From Caryophanon latum (lineage in GTDB: Bacteria; Bacillota; Bacilli; Bacillales_A; Planococcaceae): 64,000 nucleotides of DNA. The translations under genes and the position numbers were made by a program. The first letter of the stretch is position 1. Every line of letters begins with the position of its first letter. Positions 43,258-51,815 of this stretch are shown here, piece by piece. Where the stretch lies: positions 59,629-123,628 of the forward strand of contig NZ_MATO01000031.1 in the NCBI RefSeq assembly GCF_001700325.1, written 5' to 3'. The notes under the pieces are model-generated. The model saw only the letters and a list, made by a program, of their open reading frames with translations. It ran no database searches and was not told the origin of the DNA.

Positions 43258-43932
43258 ATGAACATTCGTGAAGAAGATTTAGTAAACAACCCGACACCGC
43301 GTATCTCGGTATGCTTATGTGTCGATACGAGCTCGTCGATGCAAGGAGCGCCTATTCATGAGTTAAATGAAGGCATTAAAATGTTTTACGATGCGGTTAT
43401 GCAAGATGAAATCGCACTCTATTCAGCTGAAATTAGCGTCGTGACGTTCGGAAACGGCGTCGAGTGCATTCAAGATTTCGGTAGCTTAGAGCGCGTAAAA
43501 TCTGTGCCGCAATTAATGGCACACGGTTATACACCGATGGGCGAGGCGGTCAATTTAGCGCTTGATTTATTTGAGCAACGCAAAAAGGAATACCGCGCTA
43601 AAGGTGTCGATTACTATCAGCCATGGCTTGTGCTCATGACAGACGGTGCACCAAATGGCGATGCGAACGAGTTAGATCGCTCTGTGAATCGTACAGTGAG
43701 CTTAGTTGATGGCAAAAAGCTAACGGTGTTTCCAATTGGCATCGGTGCAGAGGCGGACATGGCAGTGCTACAGCGCTTCTCACCAACACGCGTGCCACTA
43801 AAGTTACAAGGGTTAAAGTTTAAAGAGTTTTTCAAATGGTTAAGCCAAAGTGTATCGCGCACGTCGCAGTCAACACCAGGTGAAAAAGTTCCGCTAGATG
43901 TAGAAGGTATTGGCGGTTGGGGAGAGTTATAA
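43258..43932 (+). CDS. TerY/YegL-like VWA-domain protein
   Basis: A 224-residue von Willebrand factor A protein with an intact metal-ion site: DTSSSM, GYTPMG and MTDGAPNGD. The ATG at 43258 follows AAGGTGG by 8 nt. No signal peptide or membrane helix is seen, so it is cytoplasmic, like E. coli YegL and TerY. These proteins occur beside a PP2C phosphatase and a kinase, and are thought to bind partners through the metal site. The kinase gene ends 15 nt upstream and the phosphatase starts 27 nt downstream, so this trio is a unit. Confidence 0.88.
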   Translation: MNIREEDLVNNPTPRISVCLCVDTSSSMQGAPIHELNEGIKMFYDAVMQDEIALYSAEISVVTFGNGVECIQDFGSLERVKSVPQLMAHGYTPMGEAVNLALDLFEQRKKEYRAKGVDYYQPWLVLMTDGAPNGDANELDRSVNRTVSLVDGKKLTVFPIGIGAEADMAVLQRFSPTRVPLKLQGLKFKEFFKWLSQSVSRTSQSTPGEKVPLDVEGIGGWGEL

Positions 43933-43959
43933 CAACGGCTCATAAGAGGGGTGAACTAT

Positions 43960-44952
43960 ATGTGGAAAACGGTACATTATGCCGTGCGAGGACGCGGGCA
44001 TGTGGCAGAGGACATTCCGTGTCAAGATAAAACGGTAGCAGTACATAAACACGGCGTATCGGTGATTGCGTTAGCAGACGGAGCAGGCTCGGCGAAATAT
44101 TCACATATTGGCGCACAAGCAACAATTGATGCGGTGAGCAGCTACATTGCGGAGCAGTTTGATGCGTTAGTCGCAGAGCAAGATGGTGTCATCGTGAAGC
44201 AACAGCTACAGCAAACGATTATCGAGGCGCTAAAGGACGAGCAGCAAGTGCTAGAGTGCGACTTAAAGGAGCTAGCGAGTACGTTGCTCGTTGCGGCGAT
44301 TAAAGACGACACGTTTTTCTTGCTGCACGTTGGCGACGGGGTGATTGGCTATGTGAAGGACGAGCAGCTACATGTCGCTTCTAAGCCGTCAAACGGAGAG
44401 TTTTCAAATTCTACAGTGTTTGTGACATCTTCGCGCCTCATTGAAAATATGAATTTAATTAAAGGTACGTTAAAAGCGAGCATTAGCGCATTTGTGCTCA
44501 TGTCTGATGGGACGGCAGAAAGCTTTTACGAAAAAAGTCAGCAGCGACTTGCGCCGGTTGTGAAACGCTTAATTGACTGGACGGCACTATTGACGAAGCA
44601 AAATATGCTCGATATCGTTTCGTATAGCTTCGATCACGTCATTGCGGCGAAAACGCTCGACGATTGTAGCATCGCCATTATTACGAATCAGCAAAACATG
44701 GTGCAAAAATATACGGCGCTGAACATGACGGAGAAATACCGCGTGCTACAGCTACCGACGAAAGATTCACGCACGCTGAAGAAAAAAGTGCTGCGATACG
44801 ATGCGATTTTACGATTTTTAGCGCAACCGAAAACGTTAGACGAAGTTGCAAAGGAGATTCGGCTCAAACGGAAACACACAAAGAAGCGAATGACGATTTT
44901 AATGCAAAGCGGTCTCATTACGCAACGTGACGGCTACTATATCGCTAAATAG
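43960..44952 (+). CDS. PP2C-family phosphatase with C-terminal winged helix
   Basis: A 330-residue protein. The ATG at 43960 follows AGAGGGG by 6 nt. The N-terminal domain (about 1-245) is a PP2C-like phosphatase: ADGAGSAKYS, LHVGDGVIGYV, LMSDGTAE and LDDCSIAII supply the metal-binding aspartates. The final 65 residues (LRYDAILRFLAQPKTLDEVA, then a KEIRLKRKHTKKRMTILMQS segment) look like a winged helix-turn-helix. The YegK phosphatase of E. coli lacks such an extension as far as I know. A DNA-binding phosphatase would link dephosphorylation with transcription, though the winged helix could also bind protein. Confidence 0.78.
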   Translation: MWKTVHYAVRGRGHVAEDIPCQDKTVAVHKHGVSVIALADGAGSAKYSHIGAQATIDAVSSYIAEQFDALVAEQDGVIVKQQLQQTIIEALKDEQQVLECDLKELASTLLVAAIKDDTFFLLHVGDGVIGYVKDEQLHVASKPSNGEFSNSTVFVTSSRLIENMNLIKGTLKASISAFVLMSDGTAESFYEKSQQRLAPVVKRLIDWTALLTKQNMLDIVSYSFDHVIAAKTLDDCSIAIITNQQNMVQKYTALNMTEKYRVLQLPTKDSRTLKKKVLRYDAILRFLAQPKTLDEVAKEIRLKRKHTKKRMTILMQSGLITQRDGYYIAK

Positions 44953-45091
44953 TAACAGGCTTACTTCCTGAATCGCTATGGCAGCGTGACGTGGAGTAAG
45001 CTTTCGTTTATTTTTAGGCATGTTGATCTATTAAAATGAGGCAACGTAACACGCTTGATATTGTACAAAGTGCGGAGAAAAAGGAGTAGTT

Positions 45092-46243
45092 ATGGCGAAC
45101 AATTATTACGAACTATTAGGCATTGAGCTTACGAGCGATATGCAAGTCATTAAAGATGCGTATACGAAAAAAGTAAGAAAGCACGCACAGGATGCAAACT
45201 CAGACATATTTCAGCTCGTGCAACAAGCGTATGCAACATTAACCGATGTGAAAAAGAAGTACGCGCATGACATTGAAGTGATGTACGGACCGAAAATTGA
45301 GACGTTACGTAACGAAGCAAGCCGCGTGCGAAAAGACAAGCAGTACGACAAAGCACATGTGCTGTATCAGCAGCTGCTCGAATACTTCCCACAAGATGAC
45401 GTCATTCATAACTATAACGGCATTGCGCTTGATGCGATTGGCGAGTATACGCGTGCGATTCAGTCGTTTGAGCGTGCGATTGCGCTAAACGACGACGAGC
45501 CGGTATATTACATGAACTTAGCGATGCTGTATGAAGATTTAGAGGATATGCAAAAGGCGATTCGTCTTTACAAGCAGGCGATTTTAGTGGCGCCGAAAGA
45601 TTTCCAATACGTCAATCGACTAGCGAACGTGTACATGCGCTTAGACGATTACGACAGTGCATGGCAGCTCGTCGAAAAAGCGCTCAACAAGCCGTACATC
45701 GAAGGCAAAGGAAAGATGCTGTACATTAAAAAGCTTGTGGAAATCGCGATTCTTATGTCTTCCTCGTTTGAAATGCAAATTGCGTTCAAGTACGTCGAAA
45801 AGTTTGCCGCACAAGGTGACGAGCAACGAAATGATGCGGTTGAAGTGCTGTACAACTTTTCATTAGAGCTTGCGAGGGAGAGTTATTACAAGCCTGCCTT
45901 GACGATTATACGCACATTAAAGCAAATCACACCGCATGACGACGATGTGAACGAGCTGTATGACAACATTGAACGTAAATTAAAAATCGAAGAAGAAATC
46001 GAGCTGCTCGCAAAAGACGAAGATATTTTCGGTCCGCTGCGTTACCGTGCGTATTTATATTATTACTACGATGAGATTGAAGATGCCGAATCGGAAACGG
46101 ATGAGGTAAACGACCGCATTTGGCAAGCAGCTGAGCATGATCCGTATATGCTAAAGACGAGCATTCAGCGCATGAAGCGTCAGTACCCAACAATCGTTGA
46201 CGGCATGGACAAATGGTTCTCGATTGTAGAAGAGATTTTATAA
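45092..46243 (+). CDS. J-like/TPR protein without HPD motif
   Basis: A 383-residue soluble protein; AAGGAG lies 7 nt before the ATG. Residues about 4-60 form a J-like domain (NYYELLGIELTSDMQVIKDA, then KKVRKHAQDANSDIFQLV) with AQD in the place of HPD. Several TPR units follow (about 70-330), for example HNYNGIALDAIGEYTRAIQS and PVYYMNLAMLYEDLEDMQKA. No membrane helices are seen. Loss of HPD parallels the other J-like protein of the island, but the motif decayed to a different sequence, so the loss may have happened twice or be old. It lies between the phosphatase and the second GrpE-like gene, after a 139-bp gap with a possible second promoter. Confidence 0.75.
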   Translation: MANNYYELLGIELTSDMQVIKDAYTKKVRKHAQDANSDIFQLVQQAYATLTDVKKKYAHDIEVMYGPKIETLRNEASRVRKDKQYDKAHVLYQQLLEYFPQDDVIHNYNGIALDAIGEYTRAIQSFERAIALNDDEPVYYMNLAMLYEDLEDMQKAIRLYKQAILVAPKDFQYVNRLANVYMRLDDYDSAWQLVEKALNKPYIEGKGKMLYIKKLVEIAILMSSSFEMQIAFKYVEKFAAQGDEQRNDAVEVLYNFSLELARESYYKPALTIIRTLKQITPHDDDVNELYDNIERKLKIEEEIELLAKDEDIFGPLRYRAYLYYYYDEIEDAESETDEVNDRIWQAAEHDPYMLKTSIQRMKRQYPTIVDGMDKWFSIVEEIL

Positions 46244-46246
46244 GCG

Positions 46247-46343
46247 GACTATATATAGGGTGATTGGAATTTACAATGTGAGCGAGCCGCAATACGCTCC
46301 TTTAATTAACTGGCATATCAACATGCTTGTAAGCGGACAATGA
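46247..46343. repeat. Chimeric repeat (family C left, family B right)
   Basis: ATATATAGGGTGATTGGAATTTACAATGTGAGCGAG matches the left of family C, while GAGCCGCAATACGCTCC and ATATCAACATGCTTGTAAG match the right of family B. It lies between the J-like/TPR gene and the second GrpE-like gene and suggests exchange between families. Confidence 0.65.
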
Positions 46344-46364
46344 GTGATGGAGGTGAAAGCAAAT

Positions 46365-46976
46365 ATGTCAGAGCGCATTATTCACATATTTAAAGATGAA
46401 CCAAAACGTTTAAATCCGGTCATTCATGCAATCGAACAAACGGTATCTTTAACCGGTGAATTCGTTCAACTAATGGAGCAATTTCAAAAGCTAATCGATG
46501 CACAGGCCAGCGCCACACAGCAAACCATTAACAAGCGACTACAGCCGATGAAAGAAGTGCAGCCCGCTCCTGAAGCGCCGATTGTGTCACAGCAGCAGTA
46601 TGCACAGTTAGTCGCGCAAATCGAGCAGCTACAGCAAACGCAACAAAAATCGATGCACCATATTTTTAAAGCAATCGACATGCTCGATCTCATTCGCATG
46701 TCGGCACAGCAAGGCAACATAGCGGACGAATGGGTGACACAAATTGCGCAGTCGACCGACACGTATTTACAAAACTTACGCGAGCTCGACATTGAAGAAA
46801 TTCCGGTGCTCGGGCAGCTGCTAGACGGCAGAACGATGATTAGTATTGGGACGATGCCCGTTTCATCGGTGCCAAACGGTCAAAAGCATGAAGTATGCTT
46901 CGTACAAGAGCGCGGCTTCCGTCAAATTTCAACGGGCAATGTATTACGCGAGGCGAAAGTAATTAACTTATATTAG
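46365..46976 (+). CDS. Short GrpE-like protein (island copy 2)
   Basis: A 203-residue protein starting MSERIIHIFKDEPKRLNPVI; GGAGGTGA lies 8 nt before the ATG. A Gln-rich helical coiled coil (about 25-130) is followed by a C-terminal 50-residue beta-domain (MISIGTMPVSSVPNG to VLREAKVINLY) closely matching the first island copy and the end of GrpE. It lacks the long acidic N-terminus of copy 1. It sits 12 nt before the second DnaK gene, so the pair repeats the first module. Its likely role is nucleotide exchange or a related co-chaperone task for that DnaK. Confidence 0.65.
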   Translation: MSERIIHIFKDEPKRLNPVIHAIEQTVSLTGEFVQLMEQFQKLIDAQASATQQTINKRLQPMKEVQPAPEAPIVSQQQYAQLVAQIEQLQQTQQKSMHHIFKAIDMLDLIRMSAQQGNIADEWVTQIAQSTDTYLQNLRELDIEEIPVLGQLLDGRTMISIGTMPVSSVPNGQKHEVCFVQERGFRQISTGNVLREAKVINLY

Positions 46977-46988
46977 GAGGAACACAGC

Positions 46989-48734
46989 ATGACAATTATC
47001 GGAATCGACTTAGGAACAACGAACTCAGCAATGGCGTATTTAAAGGACGGTAAGCCAGAAATTATTCCAAATAAAGACGGTCACCGTACGACGCCATCGA
47101 TCTTTAGTATTAACCCACAAGGCGAAATTCAAATAGGGCAAATTGCGAAAAATGCATATGCAGGCTTACCGAACGAAACGGTGCTTGAAGTAAAGCGTTT
47201 AATGGGGAAGGACGAGGTCGTACAAATTGGTGACCGCACGTTTAAGCCGGAAGAAATTTCATCGTTTTACTTAAAATATTTAAAGGAATCTGCAGAAATT
47301 GCGCTTGGCACAGAGGTGACAGAAGCGGTCATTACGGTGCCGGCGTATTTCTCCGATGCACAGCGTAAGGCGACACAAGTAGCAGGACGCTTAGCTGGCT
47401 TAAACGTAGAGCGCATCATTAACGAGCCGACAGCAGCGGCGATTGCGTTTGGCATTGAAAACATGAGCAGCGAGGCGAACATTTTAGTGTACGACCTTGG
47501 CGGCGGTACGTTTGACGTATCGATTGCAGAAATGTTTGGCGGCGTCGTGCAAATTAAGGCGAGTACAGGTGATAACACACTTGGCGGCATGGACTTTGAC
47601 GAGCGCTTAGTGCAATGGTTAAACAAGCAGGTGAAGCGTAAAAATAACGTCGACTTATTAAACGACGGCTCACCAGAAGAGCAGCTGCAAAAGTATGCGC
47701 GCATTAAAACGGAAGCGGAACAAGTAAAGATCGCGCTATCGTCAAATAAAACGGCGCAGTTTAACTTACCATTTTTAACGATGCACGAAGGAATGCCGAT
47801 TTCGGTGATGGAAGAAATTACGCGCGAGGAGTTTGACGACATTACACGCGATTTAGTAGAAAATACGCTGAAGCATGTAGACCGTGCGCTAGAGGAAGCA
47901 AAATTAACAATCGGTGACATTGGTGAAGTCATTTTAATCGGTGGCTCAACGCGCATTCCTGCCATTCAAGCGTGCGTCGAGGCGAAGTTTAACAAATCAG
48001 CGCGTAAAGACATTAACCCAGACGAAGCGGTGGCACTTGGCGCGGCAGTACAAGCGGCGATTAAAACAGGTGAAATTAGCCAAGCGGACGGTTTAATGGT
48101 CATTGACGTTTGTCCGTACTCAATCGGCACAGACGTAACACGCATCGTTAACGGTGAGAAGGTGCGCGGCTGCTTCGATGAAATTTTAGCGGCGAACACA
48201 CCAATTCCAACGAAAAACACGAAAATTTACCGCACCGTGCGCGACAACCAATCGTTTGTGACAATCGGTGTGTATCAGCACGATGGTGTCGGCGATTTCG
48301 TACAAGACGAGCTGCGCGTATCGAAGGAAGACATTATTTTAGACGGCGTGCCAGCAGGTCCACAAGGTTCACAAGCCATTAGCGTCACGTTTGAATACGA
48401 CATTAACGGCATTTTAAACGTATCTGCTGAAATTATGAGCACAGGCAAGCGCATTACATCAGCGATTGATACACAAACAGGCGTAATGTCAGAGGCAGAA
48501 ATTAAAGAATCGACGCGCCGCCTAGAAGAAGCGTGGAAAACATCGGCATTATACAATGACGTGAAGCCGACGATGACGCGAGCAGAGCGTGTATTAGCGG
48601 ACTTAACAGTGGAAGCGGCAACGCGTGTGGAAGGCATTTTAGCAAACTTACGTCAAGCGTTACAGCAAAATAACGAGCAAGAAGTATGTCGATATGAAAG
48701 TGAACTAGCTGACTTATTAATTGAACTAGTGTAG
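46989..48734 (+). CDS. Short DnaK/Hsp70 (island copy 2)
   Basis: A 581-residue Hsp70 paralogous to copy 1 and of the same length. GIDLGTTNSAMAYL, VYDLGGGTFDVSIA and LIGGSTRIPAIQA are intact, so ATP binding is expected. The substrate domain contains GVPAGPQGSQAISVTF and differs more from copy 1 than the ATPase domain does, which suggests different clients or partners. It has the same short lid and no acidic tail. GGAGG precedes the ATG. Confidence 0.92.
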   Translation: MTIIGIDLGTTNSAMAYLKDGKPEIIPNKDGHRTTPSIFSINPQGEIQIGQIAKNAYAGLPNETVLEVKRLMGKDEVVQIGDRTFKPEEISSFYLKYLKESAEIALGTEVTEAVITVPAYFSDAQRKATQVAGRLAGLNVERIINEPTAAAIAFGIENMSSEANILVYDLGGGTFDVSIAEMFGGVVQIKASTGDNTLGGMDFDERLVQWLNKQVKRKNNVDLLNDGSPEEQLQKYARIKTEAEQVKIALSSNKTAQFNLPFLTMHEGMPISVMEEITREEFDDITRDLVENTLKHVDRALEEAKLTIGDIGEVILIGGSTRIPAIQACVEAKFNKSARKDINPDEAVALGAAVQAAIKTGEISQADGLMVIDVCPYSIGTDVTRIVNGEKVRGCFDEILAANTPIPTKNTKIYRTVRDNQSFVTIGVYQHDGVGDFVQDELRVSKEDIILDGVPAGPQGSQAISVTFEYDINGILNVSAEIMSTGKRITSAIDTQTGVMSEAEIKESTRRLEEAWKTSALYNDVKPTMTRAERVLADLTVEAATRVEGILANLRQALQQNNEQEVCRYESELADLLIELV

Positions 48735-48743
48735 GTGTCACAC

Positions 48744-49958
48744 ATGAAACGATACGAACAAGCCGTTGCACTCATTCAGCAAGAGCACTATAGCGAGGCG
48801 TATGAGCTACTAAAAGCGTTGCTACATGACGGCTATCAGCACGACGACATGAAATGGGCAATTGGCTTAACGAGTATTTTTTTAGGCAATCCATTCCAAG
48901 CAATTACGTATTGGCAGCAGCTACAACAGCCAGAACGCTTTCACGCCGCTGAAAAAATCGAGCAAGTGAAGCGCGTGCTACCGAAATATGAGCAGCTGTA
49001 CACAAGCTATAATGAAGCACTCGATTTACTGCAAGCTGGCAACGAACAAGAAGCATGGGCGAAGTTTAAGCAGCTCATGGTGTTTGACGATGCCATTCCA
49101 CTTGAGGTGTATGAAGGCTACGTGCAATGTGCGCTTCTTGTCAATGCAAAGACACAGCTCAATAGCACGTTGGCAAGCGCACCACGTTACGTACAGCAGC
49201 ATGCCGCAATCAAAAAAATGCAGCAGTTCGCCGCGTACGAGGAAAAGCAGCAGATGAAGCAGCTTCAGCAATCACAGCAAGCGGTGCGCAAAAAGCAGCG
49301 TGGATTGGTGACGACAACAGCTAGCTTAGCGGTTGTCAGTGCAGCGCTTCTGTTGTTAGCGGTGCTGCCAGATGCGAGCAAACCGACCGTTAGTGAAGCA
49401 GAACCGAAGCCAATTGTCGAAGCGAAGGAGTTAGTAATTGCACAAACAGAGGCGCAAGCAGCGGAGCTTACACGCCTTCAGCAGCAAATCGAACAGCTTG
49501 AGCAAAAGCAGCAGCAAATGGAAGAGGAGCGCACGATTTTAGCGCAAGTGGGCATGCCGGTTGAGGCGTTAATGGACGATGCGCGCCTTCAGCAATACGA
49601 GCGCGGCTACGAGGCATATCGTCAAGGCGACTTCGAGCACGCAATCACATCGCTTGAGACGAGTATTACGCAGCAGCCAGATGCGTATTACGTAGACGAT
49701 GCGTTATACTTTCTAATTCAAGCAAAGCGCAAGCTAGACACATCAGACGTTCATACACTATATGAGCAGTTTTTACAAAGCGACTCGACGCACGTGATGA
49801 CATCACCGTATTACGATGACGTTATGCTGCAATACGCCGCGCTGCATGTGAAAAACGGTGAAACAGCTGAGGCGAAAACGTGGCTGACGAACATTACCGC
49901 CAATTATGACGGGGAATGGACGGCAGACGAGGCGAAGCGTATGCTTACAGAGTTGTAA
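48744..49958 (+). CDS. Membrane-anchored TPR/coiled-coil protein, last gene of the island
   Basis: A 404-residue protein; the ATG at 48744 follows TAGGTG by 6 nt, within 10 nt of the DnaK stop. An N-terminal helical repeat region (about 1-180) is followed by one membrane helix (about 187-208, TTTASLAVVSAALLLLAVLP), a Glu/Gln-rich coiled coil (about 230-275) and a C-terminal TPR-like domain (about 285-404) with YERGYEAYRQGDFEHAITSL, like the C-terminal part of YbgF/CpoB proteins. The N-part would be in the cytoplasm and the C-part outside. It may connect the Hsp70 pair to the envelope, mirroring the membrane J-like protein. Confidence 0.78.
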   Translation: MKRYEQAVALIQQEHYSEAYELLKALLHDGYQHDDMKWAIGLTSIFLGNPFQAITYWQQLQQPERFHAAEKIEQVKRVLPKYEQLYTSYNEALDLLQAGNEQEAWAKFKQLMVFDDAIPLEVYEGYVQCALLVNAKTQLNSTLASAPRYVQQHAAIKKMQQFAAYEEKQQMKQLQQSQQAVRKKQRGLVTTTASLAVVSAALLLLAVLPDASKPTVSEAEPKPIVEAKELVIAQTEAQAAELTRLQQQIEQLEQKQQQMEEERTILAQVGMPVEALMDDARLQQYERGYEAYRQGDFEHAITSLETSITQQPDAYYVDDALYFLIQAKRKLDTSDVHTLYEQFLQSDSTHVMTSPYYDDVMLQYAALHVKNGETAEAKTWLTNITANYDGEWTADEAKRMLTEL

Positions 49959-49967
49959 ACAGAATCG

Positions 49968-50008
49968 AAAAAATCGGACACGCTTTTGTAGGCGCGTCCG
50001 ATTTTTTT
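49968..50008 (+). terminator. Terminator of the chaperone/kinase island
   Basis: The stem AAAAAATCGGAC / GTCCGATTTTTTT with an inner ACGC / GCGC pair lies 10 bp after the last island gene. Confidence 0.9.
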
Positions 50009-50020
50009 ATTAATTTTTTA

Positions 50021-50235
50021 GGTCTGTTGATACGCCATTTTTATACATAGAAAGCCATGATTTTTAGCACCCAAGCTGAAATAAATGCTGTATATTCGTG
50101 GCATGGAGCGTACGGCGAGACTCTTTGGGGAAAAGCTCGTGACTCATGATTCAACATCGTGTTTGCCGCCGATCCCCAGGAAAGCGAGCCGCAATACACT
50201 CCTTCAATTAACTGGCTAATCAACACGCTTGTTAG
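50021..50235. repeat. Family B dispersed repeat
   Basis: It begins GGTCTGTTGATACGCCA and ends TGGCTAATCAACACGCTTG, which form inverted ends. The core is GTACGGCGAGACTCTTTGGG and AGGAAAGCGAGCCGCA. It has an internal deletion relative to the 294- to 312-bp copies. Confidence 0.8.
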
Positions 50236-50243
50236 TTTTTATG

Positions 50244-51815
50244 TTATTTAATCGTAAACTGCTTTTTCGTAAATTGCTCAAGTGCAACGTTTGATGATGA
50301 TTTTACATCTTTTACCCAAAGTGTGTACGTTTCACCAGGTGTATACGGTGTAACCGGCATGAGCTGCACGCTTTTGCTGTTCGTTTGCGCGACGTAATAA
50401 AGCATTGGCACAATTTCACCTTTTGCATTCGTCACGTACATCGTTTGCTGTTTGATCGTTTGGACGTTGACGTTTGTGTTGAACGTAACAGTCCATACTT
50501 TATCCGGTGCGATATCAGTCTCTTTTGGCTGCTCGACGTAGTTGCGGACGATGATTTTTTGTGTCGCGCTGAAGTTGTTGTACGTTGCTGTAATTGTCGC
50601 CTCGCCAGCGCTTACACCTTGTAGCTTGCCAGCGATAAATGTTGCGACGTTCGAGTTCGATGACGACCATTTCACATCGGTATTGTTTAACGGTTGTTGT
50701 AAGCCGTCGCTAAAAACGTGCGATGCTTGTAACGTTTGTACGTCATCAATACCGATGATCGTTTGCTCGGGTGTGATCGCAATGCCTGCTAATTGACGTT
50801 TTGGCAATTGCTCAGCGTTATAAAGCGTGTTTCCTGTAAATAAACGTCGATTATCCGTTGTCATAATTAATAAGTTCGTATTTTGCGTACTCATTTCGGC
50901 AACGGCTGTTTGAGTTGCTAGCTCGAAAATAATCGTTTTGTAGTTGTAACGGTCATTAGACGGCGCGCCTTTTAGCAGTAAATATTGATTGTCTGGGCTA
51001 ACGGCGAAGTTATAAATATCGTAAAAGTCATATTTAAATTTCCCGCTATGCAGAGGCGTTTCTTTATACTGCTCTTCTACATTTAATGTCGCAATTGTGA
51101 TTGGAGCATCCCCGGCATATTTAGGGCGGTACACGCGATAAAGCGTTTTGAAATCTGGGCTATATTGCACATAAACATTTGCAAAGTCTGCTAGCTGACC
51201 GTCGTATGTAATCGTGCGAACATAGTCGCCTGTTGACGCTTGGCGAATGATAATTTCCCCATTTTCAAAGCTAATGGCAATTTCGTCGGTTTTAGCGTTG
51301 TATGCGAAATTGCTCGCACGATTCGTTAAGCTAAACGAATCTTTCATTGTGCCATCTTTGTTGAAAATGATGAGATGGTTCGGTTTTAATACATAAATGA
51401 AATCCCCATTTTGGCTGTATGTGGCGTTTAACACACTGCTCGTATCTAACGTTGGCACTTCGAAATCTTGTGTAGCAGAGGCAACATCTACTTGCACGAT
51501 GCGATGGTAAGCACTAATTAATAGTTTTTCCCCATTTTCGCTAAACATCATATTTTGAATACTATCAGTTGCCGCCTTAAATTCTTGAAGAAGGCTAAGC
51601 GAAGATGTATTCCATAACAGCACATTACGCGAATTGCTTGTTGCTAAATATTTTCCATTTGGGCTAAATGCGGCTGAGCTTGCGGAACTACTACCTGCAT
51701 TTCCAATCGTCGGCAATTTGTATAAACTACTATCAGCTTGTACAGTTTGGAACGTTGGGGCAAATGTGCTGACAATGAAAATAATTGCTACTAAAACTTT
51801 CATGAATCGTTTCAT
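50244..51815 (-). CDS. Exported WD40-like/Ig-like surface protein
   Basis: A 523-residue protein with a signal peptide to about residue 27; AAGGAGGATTTCAA precedes the ATG. A beta-propeller-like domain (about 40-330) has repeated SPNGKYLATSNS, SENGEKLLIS and SQNGDFIYV turns. A Big_2 Ig-like domain (about 345-425, VKWSSSNSNVATFIAGKLQG) and a C-terminal Big_5/SbsA-like domain (about 435-523, VWTVTFNTNVNVQTI) follow. The last matches the end domains of the transglutaminase-like protein and the start of the beta-helix protein. No anchor signal is seen, so attachment may be through these shared domains. Function unknown; binding of wall partners is likely. Confidence 0.78.
   Translation of the reverse strand: MKRFMKVLVAIIFIVSTFAPTFQTVQADSSLYKLPTIGNAGSSSASSAAFSPNGKYLATSNSRNVLLWNTSSLSLLQEFKAATDSIQNMMFSENGEKLLISAYHRIVQVDVASATQDFEVPTLDTSSVLNATYSQNGDFIYVLKPNHLIIFNKDGTMKDSFSLTNRASNFAYNAKTDEIAISFENGEIIIRQASTGDYVRTITYDGQLADFANVYVQYSPDFKTLYRVYRPKYAGDAPITIATLNVEEQYKETPLHSGKFKYDFYDIYNFAVSPDNQYLLLKGAPSNDRYNYKTIIFELATQTAVAEMSTQNTNLLIMTTDNRRLFTGNTLYNAEQLPKRQLAGIAITPEQTIIGIDDVQTLQASHVFSDGLQQPLNNTDVKWSSSNSNVATFIAGKLQGVSAGEATITATYNNFSATQKIIVRNYVEQPKETDIAPDKVWTVTFNTNVNVQTIKQQTMYVTNAKGEIVPMLYYVAQTNSKSVQLMPVTPYTPGETYTLWVKDVKSSSNVALEQFTKKQFTIK

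Noticed and set aside
47267..47965. Minus-strand frame of 232 codons
   Set aside because: It is antisense to the second DnaK gene; a similar shadow appears opposite the first DnaK, as expected from the conserved codons.
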